Shown here one piece after another: positions 25,281-36,709 of a DNA stretch of 64,000 nt (positions are counted from its first letter, which is position 1; each line of letters starts with the position of its first letter). The notes beneath the pieces are model-generated. The model ran no database searches and was not told where the DNA came from. It was given only the letters and a program-made list of their open reading frames with translations. Made by a program: the position numbers and the translations under genes. The DNA is from Oxytricha trifallax (taxonomy: Eukaryota > Ciliophora > Spirotrichea > Sporadotrichida > Oxytrichidae): NCBI GenBank assembly GCA_000711775.1, contig ARYC01017699.1:1-64000 (forward strand), in the 5' to 3' direction.

Positions 25281-25756
25281 ATAATAAATATAGTTTAATA
25301 TTAATAATTAGTATTATGATAGATACTCATTTAAGAAAAGCACTGCATTATATAGTGAATTATAATATATTACAAAATTAAAATGGCTTTAGTTATATGT
25401 ACGAATCTAAGCACAAAGCAAAATAATATTAATAAAATATTTATCAAAATGCCTTCTTTTAGATCTTGATGGCTAAGAAGATTATATAATAAGGCATATA
25501 ACTATTCATAAAAACACTATGATAATTAAAAGAAAGGCTTAAACCATAGTGATCTTCAATCACTCCATATGCCAAAACGATTTCAAAGACTACTACATTA
25601 AGAAAACATATCCAATTCTACTTGTAAACCCATAATTAAGAGAAGATGACTAGGTTTGTAGGGAAATATATTCAATCTTAAACTAGAATTCCGATTCAAA
25701 TGAAGAACTGAGTAAAAGCATAAAAGTTATGAGAACAAACGCACTATTACAACTAC

Positions 25757-26020
25757 CTATATCATAGAATGGAGCTCCTTTAAGGTATTTCCAAGATAAA
25801 CTGGATGATTTATATCTTTCTTCACATAATAAAGGCCGTATTCAATAGGGAATCTCAAACAAACATAAATATTCTTATTAATTAGGCATGATTCTTCAAA
25901 AGCAGCAACCAACAAAAACATTGACTTAATAAAGATAAAATTGGAATAACACAAATCAGCACCATAACTAAAACCCATATCTTTCACAATCTAATAAAAT
26001 AGTCTAGTTATTTACTCGTA
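25757..26020 (-). other. weak coding-like stretch, possibly tRNA-dihydrouridine-synthase-like
   Basis: The minus strand gives FYQIVKDMGFSYGADLCYSN followed by a hydrophobic run. YGADLCY resembles the YGADLCYT signature near the N terminus of Dus enzymes. Nothing further along supports the assignment, so this is a low-confidence hint only. Confidence 0.12.
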
Positions 26021-27370
26021 TAAATATAAATTTTCATCTCTAGATGACTAGCTTCAATAAGTAGTTCACAGTACCAAAAGACATAATAATAGATTCTTAG
26101 TAAAAGCAAGTAATTTTTAAACAAACAAATTAAATAAAATTTATAATGCTTAAAATAACTATAAAAAGTATTTGAAAAAACAAAACTTCTTTGAAGTAGA
26201 AGGCTCATAAAGGCACCCTTAGCTTACTGATAATTGATTTGACCTTTCACTTCTTAAATAAACAAAAATATGGAGTATAATCTCTCTGTAACTTATTAGA
26301 GACACGTCGTTATACTCACTATCTCCAAATTCTGATCAGATGCCATTAAATCAGATTTTGACCAATCATTTTAATATGCTGTAATAAAACCTGTTTGATT
26401 AAATAAGATATTAATCTCACATAAAATACTACTATTTATTATATAATTGCAACAAGCCTGTATAACTATGGGATGACATACTTAATAGGTTGGGTAAATA
26501 CATGCTGTGGTATGATAACTATCAAAATAGCAAACTCAATATAAATTTCTTCTTAAATATAAATATTTATATTATTAAAACAAGATTCATAAACGACAAT
26601 AAATGTCCTGAACGCGAAAAATAATATTAAAGAGTAGATTAAATCATATTTCATAAATTAATAATCTATCAAAAGACACATCATTTTGTTTATTAAACTC
26701 AGAGTAAAAGTTAATCAGACAACTAGTGGAGAATGGAGGAAACAAATATAAAGATAGGCATATAAAGATATTCTGATAAAGTTCTTATTCTTTGAATTAA
26801 AATTTACTTTAAGGGCTTTCATTATATATCCAGAATAAAAATATCTGATGGTCTAATGAGATTAATATGTGAACTTATTAAAAAAATTAATTCTTATTTT
26901 TAATTTTGATAATTCAAAGTGAAATATATTTTAACTATAAATTTGGAAGAATGTTTTGTTATATTAATAAGTTATTATCACCATTATTAAAAGTTAGTAA
27001 ATTTTTTACCTGCCCTTTTTGATGTTTACGAGACTAAATTTCATAAAATAATAATTTTCTAATAAATACATCTGTAAATATTAAACCAAGATCTTATGGG
27101 GGGGATTCTAGCAATTAACATTATCGCTGTATAAGCAATTTCTTATAGTCATACTTGGTATTTCATCGCATTTCTATTAACATTAATTGCTCTTGCCAAG
27201 TTACCATTAATTTTTCTTGCTAATGTTCAGTTATTTTAATATGATCGTGAGATTCCTTATATCTCAACATAAATGTCAACAATGACACTATCACTAGTAG
27301 TAACTATCACTCATTAAATCAATAACTATCATCAAAGAAACTATTATCCGGTTCTAAGCTTGGGGTTGTG

Positions 27371-27400
27371 TCAAATATCATAGTTATCCATGATATTTGA
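27371..27400. repeat. perfect hairpin, 11-bp arms
   Basis: TCAAATATCAT and ATGATATTTGA are exact inverted copies around the 8-base loop agttatcc. There is no adjacent gene to suggest a terminator role. Confidence 0.7.
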
Positions 27401-28009
27401 ATTATTTATTTTAAGCTTAGTTGCACAAGTTTTTATTAATTCTTGTCTTTCATATGATAGATTGCTTTACTTTACTATGGCCGAATTGAAGTTTGTTGTA
27501 TCTCAAAATATTTGGATGATATTTAATATTTTTCTTGCTAAAATGCTTCTGATGCTTATTTCTTTAATAGTTTTCGTTTTATCGCCATACTTGCTGAAGT
27601 CTCTAGTTTCTTAACTATCTATCTATTAAAAGTTTCCTCGGTTTATCTATCAGATGCTATATTGCATTAAAACTTAAGATGGATTATCTAATTAGCGAGA
27701 TTTAGATTTATTTCAGTGTGTTACATTATTTTATGTTAATCCTCAAGTAATTTAAATACAAGCAAGAAAAATTTATAGAAGATTAGGAAATCAGTATAAT
27801 AGACATTCGCCAGTCTAGATTTTATTAGAGTTTTATAATTTCATATGGATGTTTATTTTACACACTATTAAATAAGATTTAATAATTAAAATGCTTTATA
27901 TCCAATATTCTTAAATTTTTAGTCCAAATAAGAATAAGTAAAACATAAAATATATAATTACCTAGTTAAATATATCTAAACAAGAAGTCCTCTGCTCTAT
28001 CAGTTTCTC

Positions 28010-28320
28010 TATCTTTTATTAAGTCTCAATCACAGACTCCTGCTACATGCTACTCTTAAAATCCTCACTAGTCTCAGCATAATTTGGTGTCTAGTCAGGC
28101 TTTATCATTATCACAGCTGCTACTATCTGGTTTTCATTCCTATATTCAAATGTTTAGCAGGAAATATCATATTCTTACACTATCTGTGTTGCTAGCCGTT
28201 TTCTTCGTGTAATTTATCAGCATATTGCATGCGGGGATCAAATTCAGGGTTTAAATTTGCCCACTCCATAATCAAATCAAAGGCAGATCTTTTTAAATTT
28301 GTAGGAATATATATAAATTT
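28010..28320 (-). pseudogene. coding-like fragment
   Basis: The minus strand reads AFDLIMEWANLNPEFDPRMQ, then after a one-step frame change TQIVQEYDISCQTFEYRNEN and PDQTPNYAETSEDFKSSMQQ. The composition is charged and non-repetitive, and GC is higher than in the flanks. No family is recognised. It probably continues neither side, where the DNA is AT-rich. Confidence 0.35.
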
Positions 28321-28869
28321 GAATAAATTATTTTAATTGAAAAAACGAACATATATATTAAGACTGTTATAACGGAACTCAAAATTAAAAAGAATTTGGT
28401 AGAACCTACAAATACACCTAGATTATATTATTTCGTATAATTTGAGGAAGCCAAATTTTATAATATTGATATAACTCTAAAAACGTATATCAATCTAGAA
28501 TAATTAATTCTAGGGAAATTAAAAAGTACAACACTTAATTAAAAATATAAACACTTAAACTGCCACATCCCAGATTAAATAATATCTATAAAAATCAACT
28601 GCCTTATTGTTAATTTTGAATATTATATTATCATATAAAAATATGAATTTTTGAAAATATTGTTAAAACTAAATTCCAAATGTAAATCAATATTCTAAAA
28701 GCTATTTAATTTGTTGCCCTAATAAATAAATTATATAATTAATCACATCTATATTAAGGTATACCATAAATAATCATTTCACAACCATATTTCAATGCCT
28801 CCTTGATTAATATTTTCTAAGACATATATAATAAATCTATTTAAATTAATATTCATTAATTGAAGCCAT

Positions 28870-29065
28870 GATGTCCTTGTCTACTATGCCAAATCGATAC
28901 AACATTGAACAATTCTACTCTCCATCATGAGTATAGTGGTCTCCTCTCATCAACTTCGAAGCAAGTCGCATGCTTGCAGCAGCATAGGATAGAATAATGA
29001 AGTAACAATGAAGGACATGTCATCGATTATCACACCATTGCAAGCATCAACATCGCAAGACCAAC
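28870..29065 (+). other. GC-richer island, possible MDS fragment
   Basis: From ATG 28869 the plus frame gives MMSLSTMPNRYNIEQFYSPS, a TGA, then VQWSPLINFEASRMLAAAQ and another TGA. It stands out by composition only. Confidence 0.25.
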
Positions 29066-29247
29066 AAAGACCTTTCAAAATTATTAACATTTAATACAAT
29101 ATGCTATCACTGGCAATATCTGCTATTATTGTGACTATTTGAGTGGTTGGGAGGTTGGTTTTAGCGCCTTTCAAGTAGTCTTTTCTGCTTGATAAGTTAT
29201 AATTGCCTAATTTAGCAACTACAAATATAACAATTATATGAATAAAG

Positions 29248-29764
29248 GGGGGGGGGAAGTTTCCTGCACTCGAGGAAGTTTCCTGCACTGTTTTTTTATT
29301 TATGTTAAATTTAATAAATTTTACATGTATTAGCAAATTTAATATTTTTATGACCCATCAAATATTTAGAGCATATTATTCATCATTGAAGTAGCTCAAG
29401 AAAATATAGTATAACATTATATAGGCATGGTAAGAACAAGATAAATTAAATCAGAACTACACTAACAATTGGATACAATATTAGAAATTATTATAGTAAA
29501 GCAATATAAAATTTAAGAGACAGAACCTACAAATATTAGATAAAAATGTCAGAGTTATTGGAATCTTAAGAAAGATATTGACTATTGATTAATAAATTAA
29601 AGTAATTATAACAATAAAATTAGACATGAAGTTGGTTTATAGTTGTTATAAGGAGAAATTAAATTTAAAAAAATTTAAAAAAATATAAAATTAAAAAAAG
29701 TGCAGGAAATCCCTAAAATTTTTTTTTTATCATAAACCAGTGCAGGAAACTTCCCCCCCCCCCC
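29248..29764. mobile_element. 517-bp inverted-repeat element with 8-bp target duplication
   Basis: The ends are inverted: a run of G, then AAGTTTCCTGCACT on the left (29248-29270), and its reverse complement ending in a run of C on the right (29740-29764). Each end has a second internal TTTCCTGCACT unit followed by a T run. The direct repeat GAATAAAG flanks it exactly at 29240-29247 and 29765-29772. The interior is AT-rich without a transposase, so it is a non-autonomous element. An 8-bp duplication is typical of hAT-like elements, but the G-run terminus is not, so the family is open. Confidence 0.85.
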
Positions 29765-29879
29765 GAATAAAGTTTGTGAAAACGCAAGGAGCGAATGTGT
29801 AATAGATATAGTAAATCTTCTATTCGATAATGCCTTAGTTAGCATAAGCCAACTATAACTCACTCAAAATTGGAACTTC

Positions 29880-31038
29880 CTCTTTTTGGGCCTAAGAAGT
29901 CATGGAGAAGCTCTAAAATGCATGATTGGATGGGTATGCCAATGGTCGAAGTTATAGCGAATATCTAATAGTATTTGAGTGCCTTGGAAATACTCCTCAG
30001 ATCTAAAAGAATTTATAAATTTATAATAAAAAGAAATTTTAATCGTGCTAATAAGAAATCGTTAAGACTCCTACTTTGCAATTAAAAGGAATTCTTTTAC
30101 CGTTAGAGGAGAGTAAAATTAGACTCACAGATAATACAGTGAGAATAGAGATTATATGCATTAGGTAATTCTCTAGATTAAGAAATCTGCAAACGCTTTT
30201 GAGAAAATGCGATTGAATGGTTAAGAAAATAAATATACTTCAATATTTAGGCAATTAGAATACTTGTCTGTCTCGGACATTCTATCTCCTTAAGATCTTT
30301 CCTACTGATTCGAGTAATGCACAGCTAATTTCGTGATTTTCAGTTTAACTCAGAAATTCATTGCAATACTAAAGTTATAAAATTCTGAAATCTAAATTAA
30401 ATCATCAATTTCTTAGAATGATCCATCTGTAAAAGGCAATAAGATTCCACTCAGATCTAGAGGATGTTAAGATTATGGTCTGAAGATGATAGGGAGTGAT
30501 AAGATCACTCTGACATCTTTCATATAAAAATAAAGATAAAAGCATCGATAAATAAGATAGACCCTTATCTCGTTTCATTGTATCTAATTTCCTTTGCCTT
30601 AGATATTGAATAAAAGCTCGACAATTTATTAAACAACAATAGAGATGAGCACGTGATGTTCTAGCAGAAATTTGTACTTGCAATGGCTATTAAGCCCAAG
30701 TAAATTATCTCCGGCGTCCCGAATGAGTGCGACATTAGCGAGATACAGAAGATCAAGATCTGGCACAAGAAGATCATCATGAATAAGAAGACTGGACGAT
30801 TAAACGATAATAACCTAATAGAGGCATATAAATGGCAAGAGAGGTTATTGAAACAATTGAACAAATGCGAATGGCTTTTATATTCAGCATATTAGATAAA
30901 TAAATTAATGACACTATTTATTTGTATTTATTTATTTTTTTCATATTTTTCACATACCTTTACTAAACTTCAATTATCAGCATGCTAATATTTTTGTCTA
31001 GTCATTTCTAGAATTTACTTCTCTTTTTTAGAGCAATG
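29880..31038 (+). pseudogene. coding-like relic, plus strand
   Basis: Three overlapping plus frames give ordered protein-like text: LIVFECLGNTPQIQKN and LKGILLPLEESKIRLTDNTV (29960-30180), FEQCTANFVIFSLTQKFIAI (near 30330), then a long piece with DIEQKLDNLLNNNRDEHVMF and AIKPKQIISGVPNECDISEI ending LLKQLNKCEWLLYSAY (30510-30890). TGAs and single-base shifts lie between them. GC rises to about 40% at 30670-30870. No family is recognised. Confidence 0.38.
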
Positions 31039-33830
31039 ACCAGAGTTGTTGCGATAACAGTTGCCGAAAGTCATCTTTATTCTTTCATTTTGAAATGATA
31101 TTTTTGAATATGATACTTTTTATCTTATTGTTTCTAAGGATTCTGAATAATACGGGAAAGTCGTGCAATAAATTATAGATTGAAATCGGAATGCTCTGTA
31201 AATTTTACTTGATCTAGTAATCCTCCTTACCCCTATTTATTTACACAAATCATTTAACAGCTATTTTGCTTAATAGATCTTCATCAAGTGTGTAATTATT
31301 AAGAAAGGGAATATATCCAACTACAATAGCAGTAATTCATGTTTAATTGAGAATCTCAAAAAAGTTCATATTAGACTATATATAAACCTAAGATGTATCC
31401 CTTGCGAGTTGTCCAGAAATGCTAAGGTTTGTTCAATAAACTGTCTTTTATTATTTTTATAAATGTTAGCAATTTACTTTATCAACATTTATGTATCATG
31501 ATTAAGCTTTGAAGTACTACATAATGCTATTGCTGTACTTTGCTTCGTAATAATAATGAGCATACTCTATATGTTAATTTCGAGTAAGATGTTATACGTA
31601 GAAAAAGGAAATTATTCTCCATATTTTTAAATAGTTTAAAATGCAACCCAACAAATTAAACTTACTAAGCTATTGCTTCCTTTTAAATTATACTTCTTAA
31701 AGCTTTTTTACAAGACTTCATTAATCTATCTACTTCCTTCTAAGCATAAGATATGCCAACTGTTTTCAGTATGATTCTTTTATCATTAATAGACTGTAAA
31801 TTACGATATAAAAATTTTGATAAAAAACACATTTCATAATAATTTTTGCATTCACTCAGCAACAAATCTTATATTATTTCGATTTTGTAAAATTCTTAGG
31901 TATAGATCAAAGATTTTCCTATTTACCAAAAATAATAATTGTGCTGCTATATAATATCCGACTAGAACTGTACGCATTCTTAGATTGTAGAAGCTTTTGA
32001 ATAATAGTAGCATATACAAAATATTATCAAATACCAAATTTATATTTATAAATGTTAAGAAACTTCTAATTATGAGTAGTTTATGCATATTACATGATAT
32101 TATTTATTAGAAATAAATGTTCAATCTTTTAATAAACAAGACATAATAATTCATAATATTATTTCTTAGTTTTTGTAGAGAGAGTGCTCTCTATTCCAAG
32201 ATTCTTAAGTTTTTGGTAAGAATTATTTTACATTTCTATTGACAACTCACTTTGTTAATAATATTTTTCATAGTAGATTTTTCAATAAGTTTATTTCTAC
32301 AAGTCTTCATAAAATAATAACTTACTTTGATTTTAATTTAGAAATTCATAAACTACTTAATATTATCAAAAACTTCACAAAGAGTTGATTTTTTTGATTA
32401 TTACTGATCATATTGCTTGACTCAAAATTACTGTCTAAAATTATTTTTGTTTATTTCATGCTTCCTCTTCATCATATTCATATCCAATCCAAAAGAAAAA
32501 ATATTAAAAAAAAAAAGACATCAAATAGTTCTTCTGATATGGCAATAATCTTGCTTTTCAAAAGGATATTTTAATTTCAATGATTATAGAGGTTTTAAGG
32601 AAACCTAACGTTTTATTGCTAATTCAAAAACTATGGGAATATTTAGATGTTAAGTTGCTCAGTGAAATATTTCATGACAACCACAACAATATTATATAAT
32701 CTGTTATTTCAAGGTTGTTTCCTTAATATGATTCAGGTCATTGCTTATATTTTAAAAGATTGTAATTAAGAACTTTTACAAAGTAGATTATACGTATTTC
32801 TATATAATTAGTATAATTCATATAGATAACTATGCTATGACAAATTATCAAGCCGCAAGTGTTTTAATGAAAATTTTGGCATTGGTATCTATTAATTATA
32901 TATTTTTTAAATAAATTTATCAATCTGTAAAGTAAGGCTTTCATTGATAAATTTAGGAAAAATTCAATTTGCTTGCTTTAAGGAAAATAGTTCAAATTTT
33001 AAGTTGCTATGTCTTAAAATTTTAGAATATAATTTAGTTTAATATTTAATGGAACGCAAGTTCTTAAGAATTTAAAGTGTGTAAATTATCATAAATTTAT
33101 TGGTATAAAGAGTTTATCAAGAGTCTGATCAAATATAATTTTTATTTATTTTTTAAAAAAGCGAGTTATCATAATAGGATCAAAATCTGAATAATTTAGC
33201 AGCATCGCTTTAATGAACTATCTTGAATAACAGAGAAGTCGAAGATTAATAAAAAGAAGTATATTTATTTTAAATCTCATAAGGAATCTTTATATTTTTA
33301 TAAATCAATTTTTACTGTCTCAATCACAACATTATAACTTAGGAGGCATCTTTAAAAACTAAACAAATATGATAAATTTAAATCAATTAATACTTATAAT
33401 AATTGTATTTAGAATTTTTTCAATAATTCTTTTATTGGTTTATTTTTTTTATTGCTCATGATGTTCATTTTTTTTTTAAACATTTTTGAAAGCATTTATA
33501 TGTTAATACTTGAATTTATAAAATAAATCTTTTCTTAAGATAAACTAATAATAAAAAATAATTAGAAGCTTTTAATATTAATTGAAACCCCAAAAGTAAT
33601 TTTTAAGGAATCAAGGAAAAGTTAAATTAATCAAAAAATTATAATTTATTCAAATATTCAAAAGGAATTAGAAAATTTTTAAAGGTTTTTTTTTTTTTAG
33701 CAAAAACAATAAATATATATTATTAAAAATTAAAAACATAAAACCTCATTAGTAAAAATGCAAAAATGAGGGATTATTAGAATGTTATTTAATATAATTG
33801 GTTTTTATCTAAGGAAATATTTGGCTCTTA
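30900..33830. other. AT-rich DNA, no supported gene
   Basis: Long AT-rich stretch with homopolymer runs. I see nothing to name. Confidence 0.4.
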
Positions 33831-33835
33831 CTTTC

Positions 33836-34230
33836 TATAGTAGTTCATCATTAATGTTTAAGGGAAGACACCTTCTTATGTGGCTGGACTAGGGTGCTTT
33901 GCTGTGTCAGTATGAGAGGTTTCCCCTGCATAATTCAGAGGAAGTGAATCTTGTTCTTGTAATCATTGATGTTTGTCTTCCTGAAGTCCTTACCAACTTG
34001 ATTCTACAAGAACTTGATAATTGAATGAGTGATTGATACTGGTCAACCAGTAGGATGCCATTGTAACCTCATCGTAGTCATCAGATGTGGCCTACAGCTC
34101 TTCCAAGATGCTGTCAAAGGGTGGTAAGAAATTCTTGGTCCTGATCTGGTCACTTCGAAATGCTCGCCAGCATGTCATTATACTTTTACAAGAGGTCTGC
34201 TGCTGTTGAATAGCTGACTCCATTTCTATA
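33836..34230 (-). other. MDS-like island S1
   Basis: This GC-rich segment reads on the minus strand. It starts NGVSYSTAADLLQKYNDMLA when joined across the insert at 34231-34373. After one frame change it continues IRTKNFLPPFDSILEELQA, TSDDYDEVTMASYWLTSIN and, after another, KTNINDYKNKIHF. The left boundary is a sharp drop to AT-rich DNA near 33836. No family is recognised. Confidence 0.5.
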
Positions 34231-34373
34231 CTTTATTATTTAAATTAATAAGGGGTTTATTGTGTTCAATTAAATGAGGGAGTTTTAACTTTAAATCAAA
34301 CTTTTTATTTTGATTTATTCAACGATAAATATTAAAACTTACTTAAAGGCATGACATTTTTTTGCATTCTATA
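34231..34373. other. candidate IES, pointer TTCTATA
   Basis: This AT-rich segment between two GC-rich islands is bounded by the 7-bp direct repeat TTCTATA (34224-34230 and 34367-34373). Precise removal with one pointer copy retained joins LKPIESGYR to NGVSYSTAADLL in one minus-strand frame. On the minus strand the segment can also be read as starting GTAAGT (near 34345) and ending in TAG, so an intron is the rival reading. That splice gives a different frame. Confidence 0.6.
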
Positions 34374-34493
34374 TCCAGACTCGATTGGCTTCAAATCACG
34401 TGGTAATTGGTTCATTCGATAGACCTTTCAATTCTAGGAGGACATATAACGCCGGCGAAAGTAAATCTACCTCCTGGCGAAGATGGAGCTGAT
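34374..34493 (-). other. MDS-like island S2
   Basis: Minus strand: SAPSSPGGRFTFAGVICPP in one frame, then MNQLPRDLKPIESGYR in the frame that continues into S1 after removal of the 34231-34373 insert. GC is near 50%. Confidence 0.45.
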
Positions 34494-34500
34494 TTATTTT

Positions 34501-34544
34501 TATATATAATCATATATATATAAATATATATATGATTATATATA
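34501..34544. repeat. perfect 20-bp inverted repeat, 4-base loop
   Basis: AT-only arms at 34501-34520 and 34525-34544, centred on taaa, lie between MDS-like islands read on opposite strands. They would form a cruciform easily. Confidence 0.85.
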
Positions 34545-34630
34545 AATAAATAAATAGTTTATAATTTAATCATCAAATCATTGAAGCATTCCTCAAAAAC
34601 TTACCATCTTCAAGCCTCTTGTAGACTAAA

Positions 34631-35760
34631 ATGCTTGAGAGCATCGAGGTGAAGGCACCTGCCTACTACCTCAAGCCGATTCTGATTGTAGATTAGGGCT
34701 CTCTTTTCTCTTACAGATTCTCCTGCAAGAAGTACTCAATTGTTGCAAGAAATCCACAGACGAGTACTATGATATGTGTATCTCCTCCAGAATAAGCACT
34801 GGCTAGTAGATGAGCGAGCTGCGTATGATATCGTTATCCTTCTTGGACTTAGCATTGGAAGAATAGCCTAGCCTGTCTTCATTCTATTTAGATTAATGGG
34901 AAGCATTCCTTACTAAGCAAGTAGCTTGTACATCATTGGCAGAATAATTGCGAGATGGATGCTTGCAAAGACGCTTCTCTAATTTGAGAGGAGCTCTTCA
35001 AAAGTGTTCCGATATATGTAATAGATTTCCTCAGGTTCTATTGCGATTTCCTTTAACCAGAATAGTTTCCAGCTAGCTTAAGAGCCCGAATCATTAGGGA
35101 CTAAGCTTTGCCATCATGAGCCGCGGCGGAGGAGGACGTTCCATTTTTTATACTTAGAGGATATTATTATTAATTTTACATTCACTATAGTCTATGAACT
35201 TCCTGGAGTTCCAGTCCAAGATCTCAAGCATGCAGGACTTCTTTCTATTATTACTGAATCAAAATGTGAAAGCACACATGCCTAACATCAAGCACACAAA
35301 CTCCTGCTTCATCAGCGATGACCTGAAGGGCATCAAGAACATTAGGGATTATTTAAAAAGTTAAGGTCAATAATTTTGTTATATTATATCAAACCCGATC
35401 TGCTCTTTTGATCTATCAACGCATTTTGCTCCATCAACGCATTTTGCTCCCTTCTCTCATCAGATGTAGTAACCATTGTCAGGGTCATCAAGTAATACTC
35501 TTTTAGATGCTTTTGGTCATCGTAATCTTTAACGTATATTTCCTAGAACACGCTATCCGTCTGTCATGTTGATGGTTTTGTTAATTAGTATTTATCTCGA
35601 AGTTACTGTTTGCATGGTTGCTTGGAATTTTTCATTAATTTTTTAGGTTGCATTACTTGCCTAGGCAGATTACTTAGCTTCTCGCGAAGGTCTCGAGACA
35701 GACTATCCACTGATGAGGACTAGTTTGGGAATCTGCATTTTCTTGACCAGCATCTACTGA
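34631..35760 (+). CDS. 366-codon candidate gene with one short intron, unrecognised
   Basis: ATG at 34631 begins MLESIEVKAPAYYLKPILI. A 29-base GT..AG insert (34688-34716, ending tctcttacag) separates this from ILLQEVLNCCKKSTDEYYDM, and the frame then runs without TGA to 35758-35760. Protein-like blocks are LALEEQPSLSSFYLDQWEAF, LRDGCLQRRFSNLRGALQKC, FLEFQSKISSMQDFFLLLLN and HTNSCFISDDLKGIKNIRDY. From 35388 on, the opposite strand also reads well (S5), so the true 3' end may be near 35370. AT-rich patches at 35146-35186 and 35364-35387 are in frame but may be IESs. No family is recognised; the helical, Leu-rich pattern would fit a HEAT-like scaffold, which is only a guess. Confidence 0.5.
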
Positions 35761-36025
35761 GAGCGCCATCTCCATCTGATAATTAGGAATTAGAGTTGCT
35801 AGTTCTCCATGCGATGGTTCCAAAAAAGCTTTTGAATATTTTATCCATTGGTGCTAAATAAAGCCCTATCTCTGACCTTGAAAGCGCTAATGTCACAAAG
35901 GAGTGTTCCATCCATTAACTATGTCTCCTACCTCAATTTAGCGTGTTATTACTCCTGGTAGTCGGAGGCATCACTAGTTAAGGTAAGACTCTTAGAGGAA
36001 GGAGGTGCGCAACAATTATGCTTAT
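35388..36025 (-). other. MDS-like island S5, minus-strand reading
   Basis: The minus strand gives SDASDYQEQQHAKLRQETQL and DGTLLCDISAFKVRDRALF, then in the next frame SSSVDSLSRDLREKLSNLPR and, past a TGA, DSVFQEIYVKDYDDQKHLKE and a duplicated EQNALM/EQNALI. GC is about 42%. The left half overlaps the plus-strand frame that ends at 35760, and I cannot decide between strands from the sequence alone. Confidence 0.42.
35415..35450. repeat. two perfect tandem copies of an 18-bp unit
   Basis: ATCAACGCATTTTGCTCC occurs twice without a gap. The unit is a multiple of three, so a frame through it survives the duplication. On the minus strand it doubles the peptide EQNALM/I. Confidence 0.9.
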
Positions 36026-36084
36026 TTTTAATAAAATATAAAATTATAACATCTCGATCAATAATAAATGGGAAAATAATAATA

Positions 36085-36242
36085 CATTTGAGAATGGAAA
36101 TCTACAAAAAGAAGTTTCATCATTCTGTGTTCAGTTGCTAATATCTACATCGCATGGTTGCTATAATTTTTTCCACCTTTTTGTAATTCTCTTTGAACTG
36201 TCAATTTGTCAGCACTCTTATTCTTGTCAGATTTGATCATAT
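36085..36242 (-). other. MDS-like island S6
   Basis: Minus strand from ATG 36240: IKSDKNKSADKLTVQREL, then NYSNHAMQILATEHRMMKLL. AT-rich DNA lies on both sides. It is probably one segment of the gene that includes S5 and S7. Confidence 0.4.
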
Positions 36243-36394
36243 AAAAAATAAATTTTAGATATTATTTTTGTAGCATACATATTTTGTGAGTGCAATAGCA
36301 TCTTTTGCTTCTTTATTATTTCATTTATAATTATTCTTGATCAAATTATTAATTTTATTTTTTTTAATACTATATTATGAAAATTCTTCTTTCT

Positions 36395-36705
36395 ACCACA
36401 TCCTTATACTTGGGGGCAGTATCGTTCAAGAAGGTGGTTGCGACCACCTCACGGTCCTCAATGCATGACTTCCCTTTAATGGCCATGTCGTAGAGGAAGC
36501 ATTTTAGTTCAACTTTAAAAATGGCAATCGCAGGTAATACTTGTGGTGCAGGGAAAGTATGAATATGGAGAAGCAGTACCTAGGGATCAAGCTATTCAAT
36601 CTATATCGAGGGGAAGTTGATAATCCTACAAGATACTCGGTTGTCTTAGTTCAGCATCTTTACCAAGGTTGTGGCAATAATTATAATAGTTAAGGGAGAG
36701 TAAAA
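36395..36705 (-). other. MDS-like island S7
   Basis: The minus strand gives FKVELKCFLYDMAIKGKSC and IEDREVVATTFLNDTAPKYK with DVVERR at its left edge. Upstream, two frames compete (LGKDAELRQPSILQDYQLPL versus NQDNRVSCRIINFPSIQIEQ). GC is about 42%. No family is recognised. Confidence 0.45.
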
Positions 36706-36709
36706 GTTC

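Noticed and set aside
25757..25990. tRNA-dihydrouridine synthase gene
   Set aside because: YGADLCY is the only match. Downstream residues do not follow the family.
33736..33765. Third copy of the G4T4 repeat end (inverted, CTAATGAGGTTTTATG)
   Set aside because: It has GAGGTTTT rather than GGGGTTTT. The expected tRNA-like block would have to lie across coding island S1, so it is probably chance.
34374..34650. CCATCTTC as a pointer shared by S2 and S3
   Set aside because: The two copies are at the starts of oppositely oriented segments, which does not allow a direct end-to-start join.
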